Below, piece by piece: positions 35,122 to 62,855 of a DNA stretch of 64,000 nt. The first letter of the stretch is position 1. Every line of letters begins with the position of its first letter. The position numbers were made by a program, and so were the translations under genes. Source of the DNA: Pseudomonas sputi (GTDB lineage: Bacteria; Pseudomonadota; Gammaproteobacteria; Pseudomonadales; Pseudomonadaceae); assembly GCF_021603585.1 (NCBI RefSeq), contig NZ_BQHI01000021.1, positions 31,373-95,372 on the forward strand, written 5' to 3'. The notes under the pieces were generated by a model. It had not been told where the DNA came from. It did not search any database and saw only the letters and a list, made by a program, of their open reading frames with translations.

Positions 35122-35150
35122 CCCAACCTGCAACTCATCCTGAAAACGGT

Positions 35151-35210
35151 GGGAGCGAGCTTGTCCCGGGCGGCGATCCGACGATCGCGGCCCGGGGCAA
35201 GCTCGCTCCC
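35151..35210. repeat. REP-like palindrome between thioesterase and NRPS
   Basis: GGGAGCGAGCTTGTCCCGGG and CCCGGGGCAAGCTCGCTCCC form a long imperfect inverted repeat of the type GGGAGCGAGCTTG, common as a Pseudomonas extragenic palindrome. It may act as a terminator for the thioesterase message. Confidence 0.85.
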
Positions 35211-35241
35211 GCAGTTGCTTCTGACACTTCTTCTCAATCGC

Positions 35242-35264
35242 TAATTTTTCCGGTCTGCATTCGT
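35242..35264 (+). promoter_or_regulatory. Candidate PvdS-type promoter of the first NRPS gene
   Basis: CTAATTTTTCCGGTC leads to CGT after 15 bases (TAATT-N15-CGT), one base short of the usual N16. The shared CTAATTT and CCGG with the thioesterase promoter support it. It lies 56 bases before the ATG at 35320. Confidence 0.5.
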
Positions 35265-35319
35265 TTTATAGGGACGACGTGCCTTTGTGCTGCCTGCCTA
35301 CTGATCCGGATGCCAAGAA

Positions 35320-38300
35320 ATGAATGCAGAAGACTCCTTGAAACTCGCTCGCCGGTTTATCGGGTTGCCCCTGGAAAAACGCCAGATGTTCCTGGCTGCC
35401 CTGGCGAAAGAAGGGGTGGATTTTTCCCGGTTTCCGATTCCCGCAGGCGTTGAGGCCGAGGACCGGCAGGCGCTGTCTTATGCCCAGCAACGCATGTGGT
35501 TTCTCTGGCATCTGGACCCGCAAAGTGGCGCCTACAACCTGCCGGCGGCGGTGCGCCTGACCGGTCGCCTGAACCAGGCAGCGCTGGAGCAAGCGTTCGC
35601 GAGCCTGATCGAACGCCACGAAACCCTGCGCACGGTGTTTCAGCAGCAACCCGACGACAGCCTGCTGCAAGTACCGCTGCAACAACCGCTGGACATTCAG
35701 CGCATCGACCTCAGCAATTTGCCCGCCGCCGAACGCGAAACCCGGGTGGCCGCCGCCGCGCAGGAGCAATCGCTGCTGCCGTTCGACTTGGCCAACGGCC
35801 CGCTGCTGCGGGTGCGTCTGTTGCAACTGGCCGAGCAGGAGCACGTGCTGCTGCTGACCCTGCATCACATCGTGTCCGATGGCTGGTCGATGAATGTGCT
35901 GATCGACGAGTTCTGCCGCTTCTACGACGCCCACGATCAGGGCCGGGCTGCCGAACTGCCACCGCTGGCGGTGCAATACAGTGACTACGCCCTGTGGCAA
36001 CGCCGCTGGCTGGAAGCGGGTGAGCAACAACGTCAACTCGACTACTGGCTGGCGCAGATGGGCGACGAACACCCGGTGCTGGAGTTGCCGGTGGACCACC
36101 CGCGCCCGGTGCTGCCGAGCAATCAGGGCCGGCGTCTGGAACGCGTGGTGGACGCCGCGCTGGTCGAGCAATTGCGTGGCATCGCCCGTCAGCACGGGGT
36201 GACGCTGTTCATGCTGTTGCTCGGCACCTTCAATATTCTGCTGCACCGTTACACCGGCCAGACCGACCTGCGCGTCGGCGTGCCGATCGCCAACCGCAAC
36301 CGTCGGGAAATCGAAGGGCTGATCGGCTTCTTCGTCAACACCCAGGTGCTGCGCGTCGAACTGGACGGCCAGACCTCCGTTGCCGATCTACTGCGTGACC
36401 TCAAGGAAACCGCCCTCGGTGCCCAGGCGCATCAGGACTTGCCGTTCGAACGTCTGGTCGAGGCGCTGAAACTGGAGCGCAGCCTCAGTTACAACCCGCT
36501 GTTCCAGGTGATGTACAACCACCAGCCGGAAGTTGCCGATGTCACCACGCTCAAGGTCGGCAGCGGTCTGGAACTGGGCGTTATCGAATGGGAAAGCCGC
36601 AGCACCCAGTTCGACCTGAGCCTGGACACCTACGAAAAGGGCGGGCAACTGCACGCGGCGTTCACCTACGCCACGGATCTGTTCGAACCCGAAACCATCG
36701 AGCGCATGGCGCGCCACTGGACGAACTTGCTGCGCAGCCTCGCCAGCGATCCGCAGCAGCGCGTCGGTGACATCGCGTTGTTGGAAACGGCCGAGCTGGA
36801 ACAACTGACTCAGGACTGGGGCCGCCACGACACCCAGTGGCCGAGCGAGCGCCCGGTGCATCAACTGTTCCAAGCCCAGGCCGAGCTGACACCGGATGCC
36901 GTCGCGCTGATTTTCGACGGTCAGCGACTGACTTACACCCAGCTCAACGCCCGGGCCAATCGCCTGGCGCGTACGCTGCTGGCGCAAGGTGTCGGCCCCG
37001 AGGTGCTGGTGGGCGTGGCGGTGGATCGCGGACTGGAGCTGATCGTCGCCATCCTCGCCGTGCTCAAGGCCGGTGGCGCCTACGTGCCGCTGGACCCGCA
37101 ATACCCGCGTGATCGCCTGCTGTGCATGATCGAAGACAGCGGCAGCCGCTTGCTGCTGACCCAAAGCCATTTGCTCGAGCGTTTGCCGGTGCCGCAGAAC
37201 GTCCAGAGCCTGTGTCTGGATCAGGCCGAAGTCTGGGCGCACACCGACGAAAGCAACCCGCACCGCGCCGTGTGGGCCGACAACCTCGCCTACGTGATGT
37301 TCACCTCCGGCTCTACCGGTCGCCCGAAAGGCGTCGGCATCAGTCACGGTGCGCTGAGCAAGCACGCATTCGCTTCGCAGCATTACTACGGCCTGAGCGC
37401 TGCCGATTGTGCGCTGCAATTCGCGACCTTCAACTTCGATGCCTTTGGCGAGCAACTGTTCGGCCCGCTGACCTGCGGCGCCTCGGTGGTGCTGCGCGGC
37501 AACGAAGTGTGGGACAGCGAAACCCTGTACCGGAATATCGTGGAACACGGCATCACGGTCATGGACCTGACCACCGCTTACTGGAACATGATCGCCAAGG
37601 AATTCGCCGCTGTCGGCCCGCGTGACTACGCGGCGCTGCGTCAGGTGCACAGCGGCGGTGAAGCGATGCCGCCGGAAGGCGTGCAGGCCTGGCGTCAGGC
37701 CGGGCTCGAGCACGTCAAACTGCTCAACACCTACGGCCCGACCGAAGCCACGGTCACCGCCACCACCCTTGATTGCAGCGACTACGTCTTCGCTCGTCAG
37801 CCGTTGCCGCTGACCCTGCCGATCGGTCAGCCGCTGCCGGGCCGTCACACCTATCTGCTGGATGCCGATGGCCAGCCGACCCCGGTCGGTGTGGTCGGCG
37901 AGCTGCTGATCGGTGGTGAATTGCTGGCGCGGGGTTACTTCCAGCGCGCCGATCTGACGGCCGAGCGCTTTATTCCCGATCCGTTTTCCAGCAGTGGGGC
38001 ACGTCTGTACCGCACTGGCGACCTGGCGCGCTACAACGCCCTTGGCCAGATCGAATACGTCGGCCGGGTTGACCATCAAGTGAAGATCCGTGGTTTCCGT
38101 ATCGAGCTGGGTGAAGTCGAAGCGCGCCTGCTGGAATTGAGCGACGTCAGCGAAGCCGTGGTGCTGGCAGTGCAGGGCGGCAGCAGCCTGCAACTGGTGG
38201 CCTACGTGGTGCCGAAGGATACATCCGTGGTCGCGGCGCCCGCCGACGAACAAAGTGCGGCGCGGGAAGCGATCAAGGCGCAGCTCAAGGACAGCCTGCC

Positions 38301-41300
38301 GGACTACATGGTGCCGACGCAGCTGTTGTTCCTCGCCGAACTGCCCCTGAGCCCGAACGGCAAACTGGACCGCAAGGCCTTGCCGACGCCGGACGCCAGC
38401 CAGATGCAGCAGGCGTTCGTCGCGCCGCGCAGCGAGCTGGAGCAGAAAATCGCCGGCATCTGGCAGGACGTGCTCAAGCTTGAGCAGGTTGGCCTCACCG
38501 ACAACTTCTTCGAACTGGGCGGCGACTCGATCATCTCGATTCAGGTGGTCAGCCGCTCGCGTCAGGCCGGGATTCATTTCAGCCCCCGTGACCTGTTCCA
38601 GCACCAGACCGTGCAAGGCCTGGCCAGTGTGGCGCAGCAGGGCAGCGGTGGCCTGAGCATCGATCAGGGCCCGGTCAGCGGCGAACTGCCGTTGCTGCCG
38701 ATCCAGCAAGTGTTCTTCGAAGACGCAATTCCCCAGCGTCACCACTGGAACCAGGCGGTGTTGCTGCGCAGTCATCAAACCTTGAACGCCGAGGCGCTGC
38801 TGCACGCGCTGAACGCGTTGATCGCGCATCACGACGGCCTGCGTTCGCGCTTCGTTGAAAGCACCGAAGGCTGGCGTGCCGAACTCGCGCCAATTGCGCA
38901 CGATCCGGAGCTGTTGTGGACCGCCGACAAGCTCGCCGAAGCCGAACTGCAAGCGCTGTACGCCAAGGCCCAGCAAAGCCTGAACCTGCAAAACGGCCCG
39001 CTGCTGCGCGCGGTGCTGGCGACCGTCGCCGATGGCAGTCAGCGTCTGCTGCTGGCCATGCATCACCTGGTGGTGGACGGTGTTTCGTGGCGGATTCTGC
39101 TGGAAGACCTGCAACTGGCTTATCAGCAGGCTGCGCAAAAAACCGCCATCAAGCTGCCGGCGAAAACCAGCGCCTACAAGGCCTGGGGCGAACATCTACA
39201 AGCCTGGGCCGCGACCGATGCGTTGCAAGCCGAACTGGGGTTCTGGCAGCAACAACTCGACGGTGCGGCACTGGATCTGCCCTGCGACAACCCGCAGGGC
39301 AGCCTGCAAAGCCGTCACGCGCTGGTGCTGTACAGCCGCCTCGACAAAACCTTCACCCAGCAATTGCTGCAACAGGCCCCGGCGGCCTATCGCACGCAGG
39401 TCAACGATCTGCTGCTGACCGCGCTGGCGCGGGTCATCAGCCGCTGGACCGGCCACGCCGATACCCTGATCCAGCTGGAAGGCCACGGCCGCGAAGACCT
39501 GTTCGACGACGTCGATCTGACCCGCACCGTCGGCTGGTTCACCAGCCTGTTCCCGGTGCGTCTGACCCCGAAGGATGGCGTCGCGGCGGCGATCAAGCAG
39601 ATCAAGGAACAACTGCGGGCGATCCCGAACAAGGGCATCGGTTTCGGCGTGTTGCGCCATCTCGGTGACGCAGCCACCCAGGCCCGCCTCAAGGCGCTGG
39701 CGATGCCGCGCATCACCTTCAACTACCTCGGCCAGTTCGACGGCAGCTTCGATGCCGAGGACGGTGTGCTGTTCAGCCCGGCTGATGAAAGCGCCGGGCT
39801 GGAGCAAAGCCTCGACGCGCCGCTGGACAACTGGCTGGGCGTCGAAGGTCAGGTCTACGACGGCGAACTCGACCTGCGCTGGACCTTCAGCCGCGAGCAA
39901 TTCAACGAGGCGACCATCGCCCGTCTGGCTGAAGACTACGAACGTGAACTGCAGGCGTTGATCAGCCATTGCTGCGACGCGGATTCGATGGGCGTGACGC
40001 CGTCGGACTTCCCGCTGGCGCACATCGATCAGGCACAACTGGACGTGATCCCGGTGCCGGCCGCCGGCATCGAAGACATTTATCCGCTGTCGCCGATGCA
40101 GCAGGGCATGCTGTTTCACACCTTGTACGAGCAGGGCACCGGCACTTACATCAACCAGTTGTGCGTCGATGTCGACGGCCTTGATCCCGAGCGTTTCCGT
40201 GCGGCGTGGCAAGCGACCATGGACGCTCACGACATTCTGCGCAGCGGCTTCATCTGGCAGGGCCAATTGCAGGAACAACTGCAAATCATCCATCGCCAAC
40301 TGGCGCTGCCGTACACGCTGCTCGACTGGCGTGAGCGCAGCGACATCGCCCAGGCCCTCAAGGATTTCACCGTCGCCGATCTGGCCGAAGGGTTCGACCT
40401 GACCCGGGCCGGGCTGCTGCGCGTGACCCTGATCCGTATCAGCGACCAGCGTCATCACTTGATCTTCACCAACCACCACATCCTGATGGACGGCTGGAGC
40501 AGCGCGCAGATGCTCGGCGAAGTCCTGCAGCGTTATGCCGGCCAGCAACCACCGCGTCCGGTCAGCCGTTACTCGGATTACATCCAGTGGCTGCAGCGTC
40601 AGGACGCGGCGGTCAGCGAAGCATTCTGGCTGCAACAACTGGCGGACTTCCACGAGCCGACCGTGCTGGCGCAAGCCGCGGCCGGCGGTGGCGAAGTGCG
40701 CAGCGAGGTTGGTCATCTGCTCAAGCACTACGACCTCGATGCTTCGCGCACTCGTCGTTTGAACGCGTTTGCCCGTGAACAGAAAGTCACCGTCAACACG
40801 TTGGTGCAAGCCGCGTGGCTGTTGCTGTTGCAGCGTTACACCGGCAGCGCCTGCGTGGCGTTTGGCACCACCGTGGCCGGGCGTCCGGCGGAACTGGTGG
40901 GCATCGAGCAGCAGGTCGGTCTGTTCATCAACACCTTGCCGGTGATCGCCGGCAGTCGGCCGGACCAGACCGTGGCCGCGTGGCTGGCGGCGGTGCAGGC
41001 GCAGAACCTGTCGCTGCGCGAGTTCGAACACACGCCGTTGGCGAGCATTCAGCGCTGGGCCGGGCAGGGCGGCGAGTCGCTGTTCGACACGCTGCTGGTG
41101 TTCGAGAACTTCCCGATTTCCGAGGCGCTGCAGCATGGCACCGCCCAGGGCGTGGTGTTCGGCGAAGTCGCCAACCAGGATCAGACCCACTATCCGCTGA
41201 CCCTCGGCGTGACGCTGGGTGAAACCCTGGCGCTGCACATGAGCTTCGACCAGGCGCATTTCAGCGTCGCCACGGTCGAGCGCCTGAGCGCGCAGTTGTT

Positions 41301-44300
41301 GCACTTGCTGGAGCAGTTCGCCGAATCCGCCGAGCGTCGTCTCGGTGAAATCGCCCTGGCCACGGCCGACGAACATGCGCGGCAACAGGCGCAGAACCAT
41401 CCGCAGGCGTACCCGACCGATATCGCCGTGCACCAGCGCTTCGCCCGATTGGCTGCACAGCAGCCTGATCGCACGGCAGTCATTTTCGATGGCAAGCATT
41501 ACAGCTACGGCGAACTGGATGCCCGGGCCAACCGTCTGGCCCATGAACTGGTGGCCCGTGGCGTGCGCGCCGAAGTGCGGGTCGGCGTGGCGATGCCGCG
41601 CGGCGAGGGCCTGATCGTCGCCTTGCTGGCGGTGCTCAAGGCCGGCGGCGCCTATGTGCCGCTGGACACCACCTACCCGCGTGAGCGTCTGGCGTATCTG
41701 ATGCAGGACTCCGGTCTGGCGCTGTTGCTGACCGATTCCCGCGTGTCGGCGCAACTGCCGATCGACGACGCCATGAGCGTGCTGGAACTGGACCGCCTCG
41801 ACCTCCGCGGCCATTCGGTGCAGGCACCGGTGGTGGCGATCGATCCGGACAATCTGGCCTACGTGATCTACACCTCCGGTTCCACCGGCAATCCGAAAGG
41901 CGTCAGCGTCACCCACGGGCCGCTGGCGATGCACTGCCTGGCCATCGGTGAGCGCTATGAAATGCGCGACAGCGATTGCGAATTCCACTTCATGTCGTTC
42001 GCCTTCGACGGCGCCCATGAACGCTGGCTGACCAGCCTGACCCACGGTGGCTCGCTGCTGATCCGCGACGACAGCCTGTGGACGCCGGAGCAGACCTACA
42101 ACGCGATGATCGAGCACGGCGTGACCGTGGTCGCGTTCCCGCCGGTGTACCTGCAACAACTGGCCGAACACGCCGAACGCGTGGGCAATCCGCCGCAGGT
42201 ACGCATCTACTGCTTCGGCGGCGACGCGGTGCCGAATGCGAGTTTCGAACGGGTCAAGCGCGCGCTGAACCCGCAATACATCATCAACGGCTACGGCCCG
42301 ACCGAAACCGTGGTGACGCCGCTGATCTGGAAGGCCGGTCGCGACGTGCCGTGCGGCGCCGCGTATGCACCGATCGGCAGCCGTATCGGCGACCGCAGCG
42401 CCTACGTCCTCGACGCCGATCTGAACCTGTTGCCCCAAGGCATGGCCGGCGAGCTGTACCTGGGTGGCAGCGGCGTGGCCCGTGGTTACCTGAATCGTCC
42501 GGCGATGACCGCCGAGCGTTTTGTCGCGGACCCGTTCAGCGCAACCGGTGGCGTGCTGTACCGCACCGGCGACCTGGTGCGCCAGCGCACCGACGGCACT
42601 TTCGACTACCTGGAACGCATCGACAACCAGGTGAAGATCCGTGGTTTCCGCATCGAACTGGGTGAAATCGAAGCCAGCCTGCAAGCCCTCGACGGCGTGC
42701 GCGAAGCGGTGGTCGTGGCCCAGGAAAGCGCCGGCAGCAAACGGCTGGTGGCGTACGTGGTCGGCGATTCGCAGCAGGCGGATTTCGCCGAGCAATTGCG
42801 GGCGCAACTCAAGGCCAGCTTGCCAGCGCACATGGTCCCGGCTTACGTGCTGACCCTTGAGCGCATGCCGCTGACGCCGAACGGCAAACTCGATCGCAAG
42901 AACCTGCCCAAACCTGACGTCAGCCAATTGCAGCAAACCTACGTGGCGCCGCAAAGCGCACTGGAGCAGCAACTGGCAACGATCTGGCAGGACGTGCTGA
43001 AGCTGGAGCGCGTCGGCCTGACCGACAATTTCTTCGAGCTGGGCGGCGATTCGATCATCTCGATCCAGGTGGTCAGCCGCGCCCGTCAGGCCGGGCTGCG
43101 CTTTACCCCGAAAGACCTGTTCCAGCACCAGACCATTCAGGCGCTGGCCAATGTAGTGCAGAGCGGTGAGCCGGTGCAGCCGATCGATCAGCGACCGGTG
43201 ACCGGTGAAACGACGTTGCTGCCGATTCATCAATGGTTCTTTGCCCAGCCGATTCCCGACCGTCATCACTGGAACCAGTCGGTGATGCTCAAGACCGCTC
43301 AGCCGCTGGATGCTTCCGTTCTGGAGCAAGCCCTGGATGCGCTGCTCGTGCATCACGACAGCCTGCGCCTGGACTTTACCGAGCAAACGCAGGGCTGGAC
43401 GGCGCAGTACCGCGACGTCGAAACCCAGGCCGGTGAAACGGTGTTGTGGCAAGTCGAGGTCGCCGATCTGGCGGCCCTTGAAGTGCTCGGCAACCAGGCC
43501 CAACGCAGCCTGCAACTGAGCGGCGGTTCGCTGATCCGTGCAGTGCTGGCGAACCTGGCCGATGGCAGCCAGCGTCTGTTGCTGGTGGTTCATCACCTGG
43601 TGGTGGATGGCGTGTCGTGGCGGATTCTGTTCGAAGACCTGCAAAGTGCTTACCGGCAGATCCAGTCGGGGGCCGCCGTGCAACTGCCGGCCAAGACCAG
43701 TGCGGTGAAAGCCTGGACTGAAGCGTTGCAGGACTACGCCGGCAGTGCGCCGCTGCAAGCCGAGCTGGGCTTCTGGCAGCAACAACTGCAAGGCGCGTCG
43801 AACGCATTGCCGTACGACAACCCGCACGGTGACCAGCAGCATTGCCAGGCACTGGCAATCCGCACGCCGCTGGACAAGACCTTGACCCGCCAACTGCTGC
43901 AAGAGGCCCCGGCGGCCTATCGCACCCAGGTCAACGATCTGCTGCTGACCGCGCTGGCGCGGGTGATGGTGCGCTGGACCGGCGAGGACAATGTGCTGGT
44001 GCAACTGGAAGGCCATGGTCGTGAAGACCTGTTCGAGCACGTCGACCTGACCCGCACCGTGGGCTGGTTCACCAGCCTGTTCCCGGCAAAACTGACTCCG
44101 CTCGCTGACCTCGGCGCCTCGCTGAAACAAATCAAGGAACAACTGCGGGCGATCCCGAACAAAGGCATCGGCTTCGGTGCCCTCGCGCACCTGGGCGATG
44201 ACCATGCCCGGGCCACCCTGCAAGCGCTGCCGACGCCGCGCCTGACCTTCAACTATCTGGGCCAGTTCGACGGCAGTTTCGCTGCCGGCGATGAAGCGCT

Positions 44301-47300
44301 GTTCGTGCCGACCAGCGAATCCGGCGGCGAAGAAGTGAATATGCAAGGCCCGTTGGGCAGCCCGCTGGCCCTCGACGGCAAGGTGTTCAACGGCGAGCTG
44401 GACCTGAGCTGGACCTTCAGCCGCGAGATGTTCGAACCGGCGACCATCCAGCGTCTGGCCGACGATTACCTGCAAGAACTCACCGCGCTGATCGCCCATT
44501 GCTGCGACAGCGCCCACCGTGGCGTGACCCCGTCGGACTTCCCGCTGGCGCAGCTGACTCAAGCGCAACTGGATGTGCTCGCCCTGCAACCGCAAGCCAT
44601 CGACGATATCTACCCGCTGTCGCCGATGCAGCAGGGCATGCTGTTCCACACCCTGCTCGAACATGGCAGCGGCGACTACATCAACCAGATGCGTCTGGAC
44701 GTCGATGGCGTCGACCCGCAGCGGTTCCGTGCCGCGTGGCAAGCGGTGGTGGATGCCCATGACATCCTGCGCACCGGTTTCGTCTGGCAGGGCGATCTGG
44801 CGCAGCCGCTGCAAGTGGTGCAGCGTCAGCTCGACGTGCCGTTCCGCGTCCTCGACTGGAACGGTCAGACCGATCTTGATGCCGCGCTGAAAAAACTCGC
44901 CGACCAAGAGCGTGCCCAAGGCCTCGACCTGACCCGCGCACCGTTGCTGCGTCTGGTGCTGGTGCGCATCGCTGAACACCGTCATCACCTGATCTACACC
45001 AACCATCACATCCTGATGGACGGCTGGAGCAGCGCGCAGTTGCTCGGCGAAGTGTTGCAGCATTACAGCGGCGCAGCGGTGCCGCGTCCGACCGGGCGCT
45101 ACCGCGATTACATCGCCTGGCTGCAGCGCCAGGACGCCGCGACCGCGGAAGCCTTCTGGCTGGCGGCGCTGAACAACCTGCAGGAGCCGACGCGTCTGGC
45201 CGATGCCATCGCGCGGCCGAATGCCGGTTTGCCGAGCGTCGGTTATGGCGATCATTTCCAGGTGCTCGATGCCAGCCTGACTCAGCGTCTGGGCGAGTTC
45301 GCCCGGGCCTCGAAAGTCACCGTCAACACCCTGGTGCAAGCCGCGTGGCTGCTGCTGTTGCAGCGCTACACCGGCAAGGATTGCGTGGCGTTCGGCGCCA
45401 CCGTCGCCGGGCGTCCGGCGGATCTGCCGGGGGCCGAGCAGCAGGTCGGCCTGTTCATCAACACCCTGCCGGTGATCGCCGCGCCACAAGCGCAGCAGAG
45501 CCTGGCCGGTTGGCTGCAGGGCGTGCAGGCGCAGAACCTGGCGCTGCGCGAATTCGAACACACGCCGCTGGCGCAGATTCAGCGCTGGGCCGGGCAGGGC
45601 GGTGACGCGCTGTTCGACAGCCTGATGGTGTTCGAGAACTACCCGATTGCCGAAGCGCTGGAGCAAGGCGCGCCGCAGGGCCTGCGATTCGGTCCGGTGG
45701 AGAACCACGAACAGACCAACTATCCGTTGACCCTGCTGGTGCATCTGGGTGCCGAGTTGTCTGTGCATTTCAGCTACCAGCGCGACAGCTTCGCCGATGT
45801 CAGCGTGGCGCAACTGGGCGCGCACCTGCAGCATTTGCTTGAGCAGATGACCGAGGCGGGTGAGCGTTCGCTCAGCCAATTGCGTCTGATCGAGACGCCG
45901 CCGGTTCACACTGATTTCGTCACCGACCTGTGCATCCATCAAGGCATCGCCCGTCAGGTCGCCGCGACCCCGGATGCACGGGCCGTGACCTTCGCCGACA
46001 CGCAACTGACCTACGCCGAACTGGACGCCCGGGCCAATCGCCTGGCGCACAAATTGATCGAACTGGGCGTCGGCCCGGAAGTGCGGGTGGGCGTGGCGTT
46101 GCCGCGTTCCGAGCAGTTGCTGATTGCACTGCTGGCGGTGCTCAAGGCCGGTGGCGCCTACGTGCCGCTGGACCCGGATTACCCGGCCGACCGAGTCGCC
46201 TACATGCTCGAAGACAGCCGCGCACGAGTGCTGCTGACGGAGCAAGCGCTGGCGGCAGCACTGACCGTGCCGTCCGACACGCAAGTGTTGCTGCTGGATC
46301 AAGTAGAACTGGGTGGCCATCCGGTTCAGGCACCGCAAACCGCCGTGACCCCGGACAACCTCGCCTACGTGATCTACACCTCCGGTTCCACCGGCAAGCC
46401 GAAAGGCGTGGCGATTGCCCATCGCAACGTCATGGCGCTGATCGACTGGTCGGCCAGGGTCTACCGCCGCGAAGACATTCAAGGTGTGCTGGCCTCGACC
46501 TCGGTGTGTTTCGACCTGTCGGTGTGGGAGCTGTTTGTGACCCTGGCCAACGGCGGCTCGCTGATCATCGCCCGTAATGCGCTGGAACTGCCGCAACTGC
46601 CGGCCCGGGATCAGGTGCGCCTGATCAACACCGTGCCGTCGGCGATCAACGCATTGCAGCGCGCCGGGCAGATTCCGCCGGGTGTGCGGATCATCAACCT
46701 GGCGGGCGAACCGCTCAAGCAGGGACTGGTGGACGCGCTCTATCAGCAGCCGACTATCGAGCATGTCTACGACCTGTACGGCCCGTCGGAAGACACCACT
46801 TACTCGACCTGGACCCGCCGCACCGCCGGTGGTCAGGCGCGCATCGGCCGGGCGCTGGAGCACTCCAGCAGCCACTTGCTCGATACCGATCTGCAGGCGG
46901 TGCCGCACGGTGTGTCGGCCGAGTTGTACCTGTCGGGCGCCGGGGTCACCCGCGGTTACCTGGGCAAAGCGGCGATGACCGCCGAAAAGTTCGTGCCCAA
47001 CCCGTTCGCCCGCAACGGCGAGCGTCTCTACCGCACCGGCGACCTGATCCGTCAGCGCGAAGACGGCGAGTTGGAGTACATGGGGCGGATCGACCATCAG
47101 GTGAAAATCCGTGGTTTCCGTATCGAACTGGGCGAAATCGAGGCGCGACTGCTGGCGCAACCGGGCATCAGTGAGGCGGCCGTACTGGCCGTCGAGGCCG
47201 AGGGTGGCGCGCAACTGGTGGCCTACGTGGTCGCTCCGCAACTGGATGTGTACGACGGTGAAGCGCAGCGCCAACGGCGCGACGGACTAAAGACTGGCCT

Positions 47301-47729
47301 CAAGTCTTCGTTACCTGACTACATGATTCCCGCGCACCTGCTGTTCCTTGAGCAGTTGCCCCTGACCCCCAACGGCAAGCTCGACCGCAAGGCGCTGCCG
47401 GCGGTGGATGCCAGCCAGATGCAGGCCGCGTATGTCGCGCCGCAGTCGGAGCTTGCGCAACAGGTCGCGGCAATCTGGCAGCAAGTGCTCACCGTGGAAC
47501 GCATCGGTCTGAACGATCACTTCTTCGAACTCGGCGGGCACTCGCTGCTGGCGGTCAATGTCGTGTCGCGCATCGCCCTGGAACTGGGCCTGACGCTGAC
47601 GCCGCAACTGCTATTCCAGCACCCCGTCCTGGGCGACTTTGTCGCTCGACTCGATACAGGAGGCGGGGCAATCAACGAACAGAAACTGAACAAGCTGGAA
47701 GCCCTGCTTGACGATATGGAGGAGTTCTG

Positions 47730-47730
<1 letters not shown>
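35320..47730 (+). CDS. pvdI: Pyoverdine-type nonribosomal peptide synthetase, three modules (PvdI/PvdJ-like)
   Basis: A 4136-residue cytoplasmic synthetase with domains C-A-T-E-C-A-T-E-C-A-T. Landmarks: C1 HHIVSDGW near residue 188, A1 [10 protein letters not shown] near 663, T1 LGGDSI near 1066, E1 [10 protein letters not shown] near 1249, C2 HHILMDGW near 1720, A2 near 2185, T2 near 2575, E2 near 2759, C3 near 3230, A3 near 3688, T3 LGGHSL near 4071. C1 is of the LCL type, C2 and C3 of the DCL type, as expected after E domains. Predicted residues: Lys-like, hydroxyornithine and Ala, the first two as D forms. No starter C and no thioesterase, so it needs an upstream donor and a downstream partner. 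The TGA overlaps the next ATG. The name is by analogy. Confidence 0.9.
35460..40065 (+). other. Module 1 (C-A-T-E): predicted D-Lys or similar basic residue
   Basis: Reading the GrsA-aligned pocket by eye gives D-A-E-D-H-G-T-V-T. The acidic E and D at positions 239 and 278 favour a basic side chain, and the pattern is like those recalled for Lys in pyoverdine synthetases. The E domain ([10 protein letters not shown]) predicts D configuration. The LCL-type C domain should accept an upstream L residue. Confidence 0.6.
40066..44595 (+). other. Module 2 (C-A-T-E): predicted D-N5-hydroxyornithine derivative
   Basis: Pocket D-G-E-A-C-G-G-V-T, identical to module 7. The segment around [10 protein letters not shown] and [12 protein letters not shown] is shared nearly verbatim. 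In pyoverdines the residue used both internally and at the end is a hydroxyornithine derivative, which supports this reading. Acetyl, formyl and cyclic forms cannot be separated here. An E domain follows. Confidence 0.55.
44596..47727 (+). other. Module 3 (C-A-T): predicted L-Ala
   Basis: Pocket D-L-W-N-N-A-L-T-Y, one residue from the D-L-Y/F-N-N-A-L-T-Y pattern associated with Ala. The A domain has the unusual [13 protein letters not shown] instead of YGPTE. The C domain is DCL, matching the upstream E domain. The T domain has LGGHSL as expected when no E follows. Confidence 0.6.
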
Positions 47731-62789
<15,059 letters not shown>

Positions 62790-62813
62790 AACCTGCTGTG
62801 TAACCGCAAACAC

Positions 62814-62840
62814 CACTCGGGCGCTTAAGGCGCCCGAGTG
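62814..62840 (+). terminator. Hairpin between the last NRPS gene and the HSL-type hydrolase
   Basis: CACTCGGGCGC-ttaag-GCGCCCGAGTG is a perfect 11-base stem. It is followed by CTTTGGAG, which is the ribosome site of the next gene, rather than a T run, so it may attenuate instead of fully terminate. Confidence 0.6.
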
Positions 62841-62855
62841 CTTTGGAGAAATTGA

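Noticed and set aside
35151-35210. Possible attachment site or mobile element end near the NRPS
   Set aside because: The palindrome is of the common Pseudomonas extragenic type and has no recombinase gene near it.
39196-47274. Very long open frame (about 2690 codons) antisense to the first NRPS gene
   Set aside because: It mirrors the NRPS frame; the translation is histidine-, glutamine- and arginine-rich with no domain, as produced by GC-biased codons on the opposite strand.
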